From CAZSNH01 sp052388455 (GTDB taxonomy: Bacteria; Pseudomonadota; Alphaproteobacteria; Rhizobiales; Hyphomicrobiaceae), in contig JBQTIA010000027.1 in the NCBI GenBank assembly GCA_052388455.1, positions 1 to 22,115 of the forward strand: a DNA stretch of 22,115 nt, given 5' to 3'. A program made the position numbers and the translations under genes. Each line of letters opens with the position of its first letter. The stretch's first letter is position 1. This document shows positions 7,601-14,781 of the stretch, piece by piece. A model generated the notes under the pieces. The model saw only the letters and a program-made list of their open reading frames with translations, did not search any database and was not told the DNA's origin.

Positions 7601-8750
7601 TCGGATGGTGCAGAAGTCCGAGCGCAAGTTGCAGCCGCGCAGTCTGTTCCGCTCGAAGCGCAAGAAGCGGGGCGCCGGCAACGAGCCGCTCGACGGCGAC
7701 CCCTTGCCCGATTCCGTGCCGCCGAACGGGCCGGTCAATGGTCCCGCGTCGAACTCGCAATCGGGCGAGAACGGTGGCTCTCGTCAGCCGGACGCAACGG
7801 CCGACCGGAGCAACGAGTACGCCGAGCCGCCTGCCGGTGCTGCAGGGGCACGAGCCGTGCCGCCGCAAGTGGCTGCGGCTCATCTGAAGACGCGACAGCG
7901 GCCGATGCCGAAGTCGTCGCCGGGAGCAGAGGAAAAAATTTCAGCGCCGTACACCAACGGAACTGCGCCGCAGCAGCAACATCGGCCGGATGGTCCGGCG
8001 ACGATGCCACCTCCGCTGAATGCCTCGCCACCTGCCGTACCTGCGATGCCGGGCATGCCGATGCCGAGTATGCCGATGTCGGGACCGACGATGGCGGCGA
8101 CCGGGATGGCCGCGCCGCAGGTCAACGTCGCGGCTGCTCCGCCCCCCGTGCCCGGTCCCGCGCTGTCGCCGCCACCCGTCGGTTCTCAACCCGTCGCTGC
8201 GCCGATGATGGCCTCACCTTCGGGACCAGGGCCGGCGGGTCCGCCACCATTGCCGGCCGCCGCCAACGCTCCGCCACCCGTGCCATCGAGAGCCCCAGCG
8301 TCGCCGGCTCCTCAGACTGCGCCACCCACTGCGGTGAACGGCGCACCGCCGCCGGTTTCGCAGGCGACACCGCCCACGATGGCGGCTGCTGTATCGACGC
8401 CACCTCCGCAAGCGCCTGTGTCCGCACCGCCACCCTATGCGGCAGGTGGTTCGCAGCAGGGCGGACAGGCCGTGCCCTTGCGTCCGGCCGGTCCACTTCA
8501 GGGTGGCCCACCGCCGCCGGTCGGCCCTGCGCCCTTCAGCCCGTCGGCGGGCGTTGCTCCGCCCCCCGGTCCGGTCCCAAATGAATCGAACGTGCCACCT
8601 TCGCCGGCACGCGTACGCCCCGTAGGCCCCGTCCCGCCGCTCGACGTGTCGAAGCTGCCGCCGGGAATCGCCGCCAGCCTCGCGCGTCTGGCGGGCGCTG
8701 CGCCGCAGGCACAGCCGCCGCCGAAGCCGGCCGTCCAGAACAAGAAATGA
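4692..8750 (+). CDS. Membrane GGDEF/EAL c-di-GMP phosphodiesterase with PAS domain and proline-rich tail
   Basis: A 1352-residue protein. A signal peptide ends near ALA40. A periplasmic domain resembling 7TMR-DISM (about 41-195) precedes a multi-helix membrane region (about 197-406), then PAS (416-536), GGDEF (544-710) and EAL (718-976). The GGDEF signature reads GGDQF (623-627) and the RxxD inhibition site is absent, so cyclase activity is doubtful. The EAL domain keeps EALVRW (751-756), DDFGTG (D875, D876), K896 and E933, so it should hydrolyse c-di-GMP to pGpG. Residues from about 977 to the end form a disordered Pro/Ala/Gly/Met-rich tail. The start at 4692 overlaps the GNAT stop; the frame is open further upstream only as a shadow of that gene. 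Confidence 0.92.
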   Translation: MTFADQRRRSNRSVRCFGVAALAALVWVLTLSGLPGAALALKPIVVDPEQDRLEITTLGDLYEGRGDSIQLETAPSADGATGRMSVNAITAGTNPSWIVFALTNPTERAVERWLTADRYSVVGSGVVWPDLDARRIEAVTPSIGFVPERIPNERADIFRITLEPGQTITYVAELTSDRFARLHLWKPLEYELKTRDRQLFNGVMLGLTALLAIFLTAIFAANHKLIFPAAALVAWCVLGLLCVDFGFFHKLFQLKSEDNAIYRAATEAALAASLVIFLHVFLRLALWHGLVRMLIGTWMLAQLALVAIAVVDPRLASTFARVSFVLIGGVGAALTLFLALRGQDRALSLIPTWLLFCVWTFGAGLVLLGRLPGDVAVSTLVAGLVLILLLIGFTVTQFAFRSLDTVFGAAPSELQLCSLAIDGAGAAVWEWSARRDEMKMSAVVEQSLGLNSGELSAKTEDFCKHLHPTDRDRFRLLLLSMQERQGGKLHAEFRLRHADNSYRWFEFEASSVPSSDGRTPKCVGLVRDVTEAKRSHERLVHDAVHDSLTGLPNRELFLDRLDVAMMRAKSEPKIRPALFLIDIDKFKSVNTTFGIVVGDSLLLTAARRLQRHLGPQDTLARIGGDQFALLFPGQQTAEELASLAERIRRSLRSPVKISAQEIVLTGSVGVAVYDGTEENRHDLLKEAEIAMYRAKRGGADRIEVFRPEMRGDRDDRVAIESDLRKALEKNQLRVLYQPIIYLPTEELAGFEALVRWEHPKHGLMNPAAFVPVAEESDLIVVLGSHVLKRAARDALQWQKVLPRKDRPLFVSVNISSRQLFRPDLIQEIRHILGQNTVPAGTLRLEVTESLVMENPEQAVEKLEWLRAAGADLALDDFGTGYSSLAYLHRLPCDTIKIDRSLMRSRGARDGSAAAIVRSMVALAHELGKKVVAEGVETPDDVAFLRGIGCEYAQGFYYGEPIPDREVDQLLRMVQKSERKLQPRSLFRSKRKKRGAGNEPLDGDPLPDSVPPNGPVNGPASNSQSGENGGSRQPDATADRSNEYAEPPAGAAGARAVPPQVAAAHLKTRQRPMPKSSPGAEEKISAPYTNGTAPQQQHRPDGPATMPPPLNASPPAVPAMPGMPMPSMPMSGPTMAATGMAAPQVNVAAAPPPVPGPALSPPPVGSQPVAAPMMASPSGPGPAGPPPLPAAANAPPPVPSRAPASPAPQTAPPTAVNGAPPPVSQATPPTMAAAVSTPPPQAPVSAPPPYAAGGSQQGGQAVPLRPAGPLQGGPPPPVGPAPFSPSAGVAPPPGPVPNESNVPPSPARVRPVGPVPPLDVSKLPPGIAASLARLAGAAPQAQPPPKPAVQNKK

Positions 8751-8880
8751 TCGGGAGTTTCAGGGCCGAGCGTGCGCTGCTTTCACACCGGCGCACCGAA
8801 GTGTCGACTCCTGGTTGCACGGTCGGCGCGCCGGTATTTGCTTTTCAAGGCGTGCGGTCGCCAGGCCAACCCCGCGCGCG

Positions 8881-8922
8881 GATACCGTCAAACGGAAGTC
8901 GAAACTTCCGCTCGACGGTATC
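8881..8922. terminator. Long stem-loop between convergent genes
   Basis: Arms gataccgtc (8881-8889) and gacggtatc (8914-8922) enclose a second stem cggaagt/acttccg (8893-8899, 8904-8910) with a CGAA loop, separated by a 3x3 internal loop. The right arm overlaps the yqgE stop codon (8921-8923). It lies 130 bases after the EAL gene stop. No T-run follows on either strand, so it may be a bidirectional mRNA 3'-end structure rather than a classical intrinsic terminator. Confidence 0.6.
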
Positions 8923-9535
8923 AGGCGTGACCGGCGTCGCTCACGAGATGCGAGGGGTCGATGCCGATCTTGGCCATCGCGCGCACGTATTTGTTGTCGA
9001 GGTCGGGATCGAACAACAGCTCGCTGTCGGCGGGGCAATGCAGCCAGCCGTTGGCCTGGATCTCGTTCTCGAGCTGGCCGGGCGACCAGCCGGCGTAGCC
9101 GAGTGCGAGCAGCGACTGATGGGGGCCGCGTCCGGCGGCGATCGCCTTCAGGATGTCGATGGTCGCGGTGAGGCTGATGCCGTCGTCGATGGCGAGCGTC
9201 GAATCCGAGGCGTGGTAGTCGGCGGAATGCAGCACGAATCCGCGCCCGGTTTCGACCGGCCCTCCGACGTGCACGTGTCGGTCGAGAAGGTCGGCCGGAA
9301 TGCCGTCGTCGGCGCCGCCGGTGACGATGCCGAGACGTTCGAGCAGGTCCGGAAAGTTGATGTGCGGCGCGCGATAATTGATGATCAGGCCCATGGCGCC
9401 TTCTTCGGAATGCGCGCACATGTAGATGACCGAGCGCGCGAAACGCCGGTCGGTCATGATCGGCATGGCGATCAGCAGCTGGCCGTCGAGATAACCCGTA
9501 TCGCGGCGGCGGCGTTTGGGCTTCGCGAACTTCAT
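8921..9535 (-). CDS. yqgE: YqgE/AlgH family protein (UPF0301)
   Basis: A 204-residue cytoplasmic protein of the YqgE/AlgH family. Recognisable segments are YLDGQLLIAMPIM near the N-terminus, SVIYMCAHSEEGAMGLIINY, VHVGGPVETGRGFVLHS, and ALGYAGWSPGQLENEI near the C-terminus. The biochemical function is unknown; AlgH was named for an effect on alginate genes in Pseudomonas. The ATG at 9535 gives the usual family length, with a basic KFAKPKRRRR leader; the frame also has an ATG at 9586, which would add 17 residues of less typical sequence. It converges with the EAL gene and diverges from the DsbD-like gene. Confidence 0.93.
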   Translation of the reverse strand: MKFAKPKRRRRDTGYLDGQLLIAMPIMTDRRFARSVIYMCAHSEEGAMGLIINYRAPHINFPDLLERLGIVTGGADDGIPADLLDRHVHVGGPVETGRGFVLHSADYHASDSTLAIDDGISLTATIDILKAIAAGRGPHQSLLALGYAGWSPGQLENEIQANGWLHCPADSELLFDPDLDNKYVRAMAKIGIDPSHLVSDAGHA

Positions 9536-9740
9536 GCGACTGAGAATACCCCCTCTCTGCGGCGACCGACAAGCCAGGACTTTCATCTGGAAAATTCGGC
9601 CGCGGTATTGGGCATTGCGCACAGTCCCTCGGCAGGCCGCCGCTCGACGCCGATCATTAACGCGCGCTCATGTCGGCAGGACAGAAACCAGCTATAGCTC
9701 GGGACGTATATCGGTTGGGATGATCACAGGAGCGTGCGCG

Positions 9741-10619
9741 ATGGCTTCGAATGGTGAACGGCGGTCCGTGGTCGCCGCTGCAACGCTGGCGCTCGTCGTT
9801 GCGGTCGCCGGCTTCAGTTCGCCCGGCCGTGCAGCCGAGACGCAATGGCAACGGGGCTTCAACGCCGACACACGACTGTATTCCGCATTGGTCCCCCACG
9901 ACGGCGTGCCGCGCCGGCTGGCTTTTCTCGAGCTGAAAATGCCCTCGGGCTGGAAGACCTACTGGCGCAACCCTGGTGATGCCGGCGGGCTGCCGCCGCG
10001 CTTCGGCTGGGAGCGTTCTGAAAATCTCGCGGCGGCGACGGTGCTTTATCCTGTGCCCGAGCGACTGAGTGACGAGGCCGGTGAGACGATCGGCTACAAG
10101 GAGCACGTGACGTTTCCGGTGCTTCTCGAAGCCAAGGATGCGTCGAAGCCGATCCGGCTGGCGGTCGACTGGACGTTCGGCATCTGCAAGGACGTATGCG
10201 TGCCGCTCGAAGCGGCCCACGAGCTCGAGATCGAATCCGGCGACCAGGCCGAGGCAGGGTCCGCGCACGCGGAGGCCGCCGCCGCGGCACTTGAGCACGT
10301 GCCGAGATTGGCATCGGCCCGGCGCCCGACGGATCCTCGACTTCGCCGGGCGAGCCTCGACATCAGCGGAGCCAAGCCGAAGCTCGTTCTCGAGGCGGAG
10401 TTTCCCGGAGCTGCCGATGGCGCGGATGCTTTCGTCGAGGCGCCCGACGGCCTCTACGTGCCGATGCTGTCGCCGGTCTCGTCGGCGACCAACGGCGCGA
10501 CGGTCTTTGCGGTCGAACTCGGCGCCGCACTCGATCCGGCCGACCTCGCCGGCAAGACGCTGACCGCGACGCTGATCGGACGCCAGGGTCAGACTGAGGC
10601 GACGTTCAAGCTCGATTGA
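9741..10619 (+). CDS. Stand-alone DsbD N-terminal-type periplasmic thiol domain protein
   Basis: A 292-residue protein with a signal peptide (hydrophobic stretch about 10-27, likely cleavage near GRA-AE at 31-32). The body matches the DsbD/ScsB alpha-domain family: MPSGWKTYWRNPGDAGGLPPRF, a YKEHVTFPVLLEA strand, and the cysteine pair C149/C153 in FGICKDVCVPLEA. In DsbD this immunoglobulin-like domain accepts electrons from the membrane core and passes them to periplasmic partners. Here no membrane core or thioredoxin domain is attached. The ATG at 9741 follows AGGAG (9728-9732) at 8 bases, preferred over an ATG at 9720. A peroxiredoxin gene lies 127 bases downstream. The partner protein is not known. 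Confidence 0.85.
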   Translation: MASNGERRSVVAAATLALVVAVAGFSSPGRAAETQWQRGFNADTRLYSALVPHDGVPRRLAFLELKMPSGWKTYWRNPGDAGGLPPRFGWERSENLAAATVLYPVPERLSDEAGETIGYKEHVTFPVLLEAKDASKPIRLAVDWTFGICKDVCVPLEAAHELEIESGDQAEAGSAHAEAAAAALEHVPRLASARRPTDPRLRRASLDISGAKPKLVLEAEFPGAADGADAFVEAPDGLYVPMLSPVSSATNGATVFAVELGAALDPADLAGKTLTATLIGRQGQTEATFKLD

Positions 10620-10746
10620 AGGCCTGCAGCAGGTTGCGCGTGCGCGTATTTCGGGCGACAAGGCGACCATCCGGCCGCGGATGCCAAGCCGTGGCGAGTC
10701 TGAGGCTTGGGAGCGGCGCAGCCGCGAATTCGACAGGAGAGATAGA

Positions 10747-11244
10747 ATGACGATCAAGGTCGGCGACAGTCTGCCCGAGGCCACGTTCACGGTCATGGGG
10801 CCGGAGGGTCCCAGGCCGACGACCACGGCGGACGTGTTCAAGGGCCGGAAGATCGCGCTGTTCGCGGTGCCCGGCGCCTATACGCCCACCTGCCACAAGC
10901 AGCACATGCCGGGCTTCGTCGAGCGCGTCGGCGAGCTGAAGGCCAAGGGTATCGATGCCGTCGCCTGCACGGCGGTCAACGACGTTTTCGTCCTGTCGAA
11001 CTGGGCCAAGGATACCGGCGCGGACGGGCAGATCACCATGCTCTCGGACGGCAACGCCGATTTCGCGAAGGCGCTCGGCCTCGACATCGATCTGACCAAG
11101 TTCGGCCTCGGCGTGCGCTCGAAGCGCTATGCCATGCTGGTCGAGGATGGAGTGGTGAAGGTGCTCAATATCGACGAGGCGCCGCCCGTGCACGACAAGT
11201 CGAGCGCCGAAACGCTGTGCTCGATGGTCGATCGCTCGCTGTGA
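10747..11244 (+). CDS. Peroxiredoxin, Prx5 type
   Basis: A 165-residue cytoplasmic thiol peroxidase that reduces hydrogen or alkyl peroxides. The peroxidatic cysteine is C49 in VPGAYTPTCHKQHMPGF, the Prx5 form of the PxxxTxxC signature. Further cysteines are C74 (VACTAVND) and C158, seven residues from the end, a position close to the resolving cysteine of human PRDX5; an atypical 2-Cys mechanism is therefore plausible but inferred. The ATG at 10747 follows AGGAGA (10735-10740) at good spacing; the frame is open upstream without homology. A 7-bp inverted repeat ccaagcc/ggcttgg (10684-10710) lies in the leader. Confidence 0.94.
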   Translation: MTIKVGDSLPEATFTVMGPEGPRPTTTADVFKGRKIALFAVPGAYTPTCHKQHMPGFVERVGELKAKGIDAVACTAVNDVFVLSNWAKDTGADGQITMLSDGNADFAKALGLDIDLTKFGLGVRSKRYAMLVEDGVVKVLNIDEAPPVHDKSSAETLCSMVDRSL

Positions 11245-11254
11245 TGTGACCCGT

Positions 11255-11279
11255 GACGGCGGCGGATGCCGCCGCTGTC
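11255..11279. terminator. GC-rich hairpin between convergent genes
   Basis: An 11-bp stem (one G-U pair) with a 3-base ATG loop lies 10 bases after the peroxiredoxin stop. Its right edge overlaps the stop codon of the leftward adenylate cyclase (11278-11280). It has no clear T-run but is placed to end transcription from both sides. Confidence 0.6.
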
Positions 11280-12582
11280 ATTCGGCGGCCTCGGTCCTTG
11301 GTGTATTTTGGCGCTCGCCGACCAGGAACCACGTCGCCTGCTGGCCGACGCCCTTGATCTCGAGGGTGCCACGGCTCTCGAATTCGAACAGCGGGTCGAG
11401 CACCGCTTTGCAGCGCGGACAGATGTGGATGCGGCCCGGCAGGGACAGGCTTTCGAGCCGGGCTGCGAGGTTCACCGCGTCGCCCCACACGTCGTAGCTG
11501 AACTTCTGCCGGCCGATGACGCCCGCCATCACCGGACCGGACGCGAGCCCAATGCGGATGTGCAGATCAAGGGTGCGCTCGCGCCGCAGGCGGTTCATGA
11601 CGGCCTGCATGTCGATGGCCAGCCGCGCCAGGCGTTCGAGATGATCCGGCATCGGTTCTGGCACGCCGGAGGCGACCATGTAAGCATCGCCGATGGTCTT
11701 GATTTTCTCGACCCCGTGCCGGTCGGCGAGCGCATCGAATTCAGTGACCACGGCGTTGAGAAGCTCCACCGTCCTGGCGGCGCCGAGCTGGCGGGCGAGC
11801 GGGACGAATCCCGAGATGTCGGCGAACAGGATGGAGGCTTCCGTAAAGCTGTCGGCGATCACGTCGCCCGGGTGCAGCTTCAGTCGCTCCACGATGCTGT
11901 CGGGGAGAATGTTGCGCAGGAGCGTGTCGGTTTCCGACTTGGCGTTCTCGGCCAGCCTGAAAGCGTAATACACCGACGCGGCGATGAGCCCGAAGGTGGT
12001 GATGGCGGCCTGGGCGTAGATCGAGTCCACCACCTCGTGGTCGGCGAGCAGGATCGACTTGGGAAACCAGAACCAGGAAGCGAGGTGCAGTGCCAGACCG
12101 CTGAGAATGATCGGCACCACCAGCCAGAGTCGCTTGAGGCCGAAGACGACGAAGGGCGCCGCCGCACCGACAATGTACTGGAGCTGCACGCCGGATTCGT
12201 GACCGAGATAGGCGGCGAACAGCAGCAGGGCGATCCACTCGGAGACGACGATGATCAGTCCGCCGGCAATGTCGCTGATGCGGTGGGACAGGGGGACGAT
12301 CACGCCGAGGGAGACGAGCGCGAGATTGATCAGGATGATCGGGAAATACTTCACGTGGTCGATGAAGATGTGCTGGACCGAATAGACCAGCGTCGAGACC
12401 GCGATCAGATAGGCGATCATGTTGAGGATCATCAGCCGCCGCTTGGTCTCCGGCGGATAGCCCTCCGTGCCGGCTTCGGCGAGCCGGTTGACGAGCGCGA
12501 GCAGGCGGCGAGTCCACGTCGCCCCCGCCAGCAGCCGGAGGGCCGCCAGCGCCGACATCCAGGATCGGCTGATCGGTGGCAT
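11278..12582 (-). CDS. Membrane-bound class III adenylate cyclase
   Basis: A 434-residue protein with several hydrophobic helices (about 40-190) followed by a class III cyclase catalytic domain. Metal-binding aspartates are D255 (ILFADISGF) and D299 (TIGDAYM). ATP-selecting residues are the lysine in EKIKTIGD and D364 in YDVWGD; catalytic N371 and R375 lie in VNLAARLES. All key residues for making cAMP are present, so it should be an active homodimeric enzyme at the inner membrane. The ATG at 12582 was chosen because a GAAG lies upstream and the preceding frame overlaps the CRP-family gene; ATG 12558 is an alternative. The CRP-family gene ends 106 bases upstream on the same strand, suggesting an operon. 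Confidence 0.92.
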   Translation of the reverse strand: MPPISRSWMSALAALRLLAGATWTRRLLALVNRLAEAGTEGYPPETKRRLMILNMIAYLIAVSTLVYSVQHIFIDHVKYFPIILINLALVSLGVIVPLSHRISDIAGGLIIVVSEWIALLLFAAYLGHESGVQLQYIVGAAAPFVVFGLKRLWLVVPIILSGLALHLASWFWFPKSILLADHEVVDSIYAQAAITTFGLIAASVYYAFRLAENAKSETDTLLRNILPDSIVERLKLHPGDVIADSFTEASILFADISGFVPLARQLGAARTVELLNAVVTEFDALADRHGVEKIKTIGDAYMVASGVPEPMPDHLERLARLAIDMQAVMNRLRRERTLDLHIRIGLASGPVMAGVIGRQKFSYDVWGDAVNLAARLESLSLPGRIHICPRCKAVLDPLFEFESRGTLEIKGVGQQATWFLVGERQNTPRTEAAE

Positions 12583-12688
12583 GGCCGTGGTCTTCAGCTC
12601 CAGAATGCGGGATCGGGCGAAGTGTCGGAAACCGCCGTCGCGCTGGCAAGCGGGTCGTGGGGCGGGAATGCGCCGCCTTAGAGCCGCC

Positions 12689-13387
12689 TCAGCCCAAACC
12701 GGCGATGGCCTGCAACGCTTCGATATCGCAGGTGAAGCGGGTGTCGTTGCGGATGATGGCGCCGCTGTCCTGCAGCATCGCAAGTGCCGCGTTCACCTTC
12801 GGCCGGCTGGCGCCGATCAAGAGGGCGAGCTCGCTCTGGGAGATGGGAAGATCGAGCACGACCTTGGCGGTCGGCTTGGTGCCGGCCTTCTGCCGCGCGG
12901 TGGTGAGGAACAGCCGCGCGAGCCGCACTTCGATCGGATAGAGCGCAATGCCTTCGAGCTGGGCGTCGGCCTCTCGGACCCGGTTGCAGAGAAAGCGGAT
13001 GACGCCCTCCCGGACGACGGGCCGGGTTTCGATGAGCCGTGTCAGTGCCGTTTTGGTGAGCGTGGCGGCTACGACCTTGCTCACGGCCGTCGCGTCGGCC
13101 GAGCGCACGCCGCCGTCGAGCACCGCGATCTCGCCGAAGATGTGGCCGGGCTCGGCGTGGGCGAACGACAGCTCGCGGCCTTCGGAGGTCAGGATCGAAA
13201 GCCGCACCCGGCCCAGGGTGACGAGATAGATTTCCTTGCCCGGATCGCCGCGCGCGAAGATGGCCTGATTGGGCTCGTAGGTGACTTCACGCATTTCCTG
13301 CACGACGATGCGCCGCTCGGCCTCTTCCAGCGAGCCGAAGAGGGCCGTCTTGGAGAGCAGGTCGGCGGTCGTATCCTTGGTCGTCAT
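12689..13387 (-). CDS. CRP/FNR family transcriptional regulator
   Basis: A 232-residue regulator. The N-terminal cyclic-nucleotide fold carries FGEIAVLDGGVRSADATA, with G85, E86, R95 and S96 matching the cAMP-contacting positions of E. coli CRP. There is no N-terminal FNR cysteine cluster. The C-terminal winged helix has its recognition unit at about 183-202 (ISQSELALLIGASRPKVNA). The start ATG at 13387 follows GGAGA. A membrane adenylate cyclase is encoded next on the same strand, so cAMP is the likely ligand; this is inferred from residues and context. Target genes are not evident. It diverges from maf across 200 bases. Confidence 0.92.
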   Translation of the reverse strand: MTTKDTTADLLSKTALFGSLEEAERRIVVQEMREVTYEPNQAIFARGDPGKEIYLVTLGRVRLSILTSEGRELSFAHAEPGHIFGEIAVLDGGVRSADATAVSKVVAATLTKTALTRLIETRPVVREGVIRFLCNRVREADAQLEGIALYPIEVRLARLFLTTARQKAGTKPTAKVVLDLPISQSELALLIGASRPKVNAALAMLQDSGAIIRNDTRFTCDIEALQAIAGLG

Positions 13388-13587
13388 CGGGGTCTCCGAG
13401 AGCGGAACGCCAACCGGTCCTTCGTGCCGCCACCTGCTTCGGCAGCGCCAGCCGATGCCTCTTGCAATTGCACCATACGGTCTCCATTGTCGGGCCGCGA
13501 TTGGCGTTTAGCAACCTGGAAGCGCACCTTCGAGGCAGCTTCGCGCGCCTTGCAACATGGTGTCAAATTCACGAATAAGATCAATCC

Positions 13588-14331
13588 ATGAACTCTGCCA
13601 AGGTGGCCTTCCTAACAGCCTTTACCCGGACCGACAGTCCCCGGCGGGACACGCTGCGCCACGAACTGGCCCGCGAGCGGGTGGCGAGCGACGCTCTGGC
13701 CAAGCCCAAACTGGTGCTGGCGAGCGCCAGTCCGCGGCGGCTGACGCTCCTGGCCCAGGTCGGCATCGAGCCGGATGCCTTGAGGCCCGCCTCGATCGAC
13801 GAATCGGTCCGATCCGGAGAGATGCCCCGGGCGCTCGTTTCGCGGCTCGCGCGCGGCAAGGCCGAGGCGGCGCGAGACCAGATTGCCAACGATCGCGACA
13901 TTGCCGACGCCTATGTCCTGGCCGCCGATACGATCGTCGCCACAGGCCGCAAGATCCTCGGCAAGCCGAAGCACATGGAAGAAGCGGCCGAGTGCCTCCA
14001 GCGCCTCTCCGGCCGCGCACACCGGGTGCTGACCGCTGTGTCGCTGATCACGCCGCAGGACAAGGTGCGCATCAAGATCGTCGACACCCGGGTGCGCTTC
14101 AAGCATCTCTCCAAGACCGAGATCGAGAGCTACATTGCCTCGCGCGAATGGCGCGACAAGGCCGGCGGCTATGCCATTCAGGGACTGGCCGGCTGCTTCG
14201 TGCAGAAGCTCAACGGCTCCTATTCCAATGTCGTCGGGCTGCCGCTGACGGAGGTGGTGCAGATGCTGATCGGCGAAGGCTTCCCGATCCACTTCAACTG
14301 GCTGCGCGCGGCCGAACTCGACGCCGGCTGA
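13588..14331 (+). CDS. maf: Maf/YhdE family nucleoside triphosphate pyrophosphatase
   Basis: A 247-residue reading from ATG 13588, or 216 residues from GTG 13681. The core begins with KLVLASASPRR (41-51), the Maf substrate-binding motif, followed by LAADTIVATG and AGGYAIQGLAGCFVQKLNGSYSNVVGLPL. Family members hydrolyse non-canonical or modified nucleoside triphosphates to monophosphates and pyrophosphate; which nucleotide is unclear. The first 40 residues are not family-like and no strong ribosome site precedes ATG 13588, so the true start may be downstream. A weak TTGCAA (13550-13555) and an AT-rich patch near 13574 could be a promoter. yacG starts 9 bases after the stop. Confidence 0.92.
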   Translation: MNSAKVAFLTAFTRTDSPRRDTLRHELARERVASDALAKPKLVLASASPRRLTLLAQVGIEPDALRPASIDESVRSGEMPRALVSRLARGKAEAARDQIANDRDIADAYVLAADTIVATGRKILGKPKHMEEAAECLQRLSGRAHRVLTAVSLITPQDKVRIKIVDTRVRFKHLSKTEIESYIASREWRDKAGGYAIQGLAGCFVQKLNGSYSNVVGLPLTEVVQMLIGEGFPIHFNWLRAAELDAG

Positions 14332-14340
14332 GCGGGGGCG

Positions 14341-14577
14341 ATGATGGCCGTCAAAGCCTATTCGATGTCGGAAGCGACCGGACAGCGCTGCTCGATCTGC
14401 GGCCAGCCGGCCGTGCATGAGCATCGGCCATTCTGCTCCAAGCGCTGTGCCGACATCGACCTCGCGCGCTGGCTCGGGGGGCGCTACGCGATCCCGGGAA
14501 AGAATATGGAACTCGACGAGGACATCGATGCGCCTCCGGTCGTGGCGCCCCGACCGGCGAACGGCGACAGCGATTGA
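14341..14577 (+). CDS. yacG: DNA gyrase inhibitor YacG (zinc-binding)
   Basis: A 78-residue protein with the YacG zinc finger CSIC (x2 spacing) followed by CSKRC, then DLARWLGGRYAIPG, a signature of the family. In E. coli YacG binds GyrB and blocks DNA binding. The acidic, proline-containing tail is variable in the family. Two adjacent ATG codons (14341 and 14344) could serve as the start. It is close behind maf, a common alphaproteobacterial pairing, and a tRNA-Phe gene follows. Confidence 0.93.
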   Translation: MMAVKAYSMSEATGQRCSICGQPAVHEHRPFCSKRCADIDLARWLGGRYAIPGKNMELDEDIDAPPVVAPRPANGDSD

Positions 14578-14630
14578 ACGCCCCACGGCAGCGGCCCATT
14601 TCGCCGCGTTTTCGGGCCGGCGCTTGACCC

Positions 14631-14659
14631 TGGACAGTGGCGGTCTCAGCCCCTATAAG
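14631..14659 (+). promoter_or_regulatory. Sigma70-like promoter for tRNA-Phe
   Basis: TGGACA (14631-14636) and TATAAG (14654-14659) are separated by exactly 17 bases, close to the TTGACA/TATAAT consensus. The predicted transcription start near 14666 gives a 5' leader of about 40 bases before the tRNA. This is a prediction from sequence. Confidence 0.65.
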
Positions 14660-14705
14660 CGCAGGGCTTCGGACGGGCCGGTGGCCGTAATTGCCGAGCA
14701 AAAAT

Positions 14706-14781
14706 GCCCAGGTAGCTCAGTTGGTAGAGCACATGACTGAAAATCATGGTGTCGCTGGTTCAATTCCGGCCCTGGGCACCA
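14706..14781 (+). tRNA. tRNA-Phe (anticodon GAA)
   Basis: The 76-base gene includes an encoded CCA end. The acceptor stem GCCCAGG (14706-14712) pairs with CCTGGGC (14771-14777). The D-loop region is TAGCTCAGTTGGTAGAGC, the anticodon loop CTGAAAA is closed by CATGA/TCATG, and the T-arm loop is GTTCAATTC. The anticodon GAA reads UUU and UUC. Confidence 0.97.

Noticed and set aside
13384..13584. 66-codon minus-strand frame overlapping the CRP-family start
   Set aside because: No recognisable features; it covers the divergent promoter region and would need to overlap the regulator start codon.
12467..13591. 374-codon plus-strand frame across the cyclase and CRP-family genes
   Set aside because: Both genes on the minus strand have intact family motifs; this frame has none.
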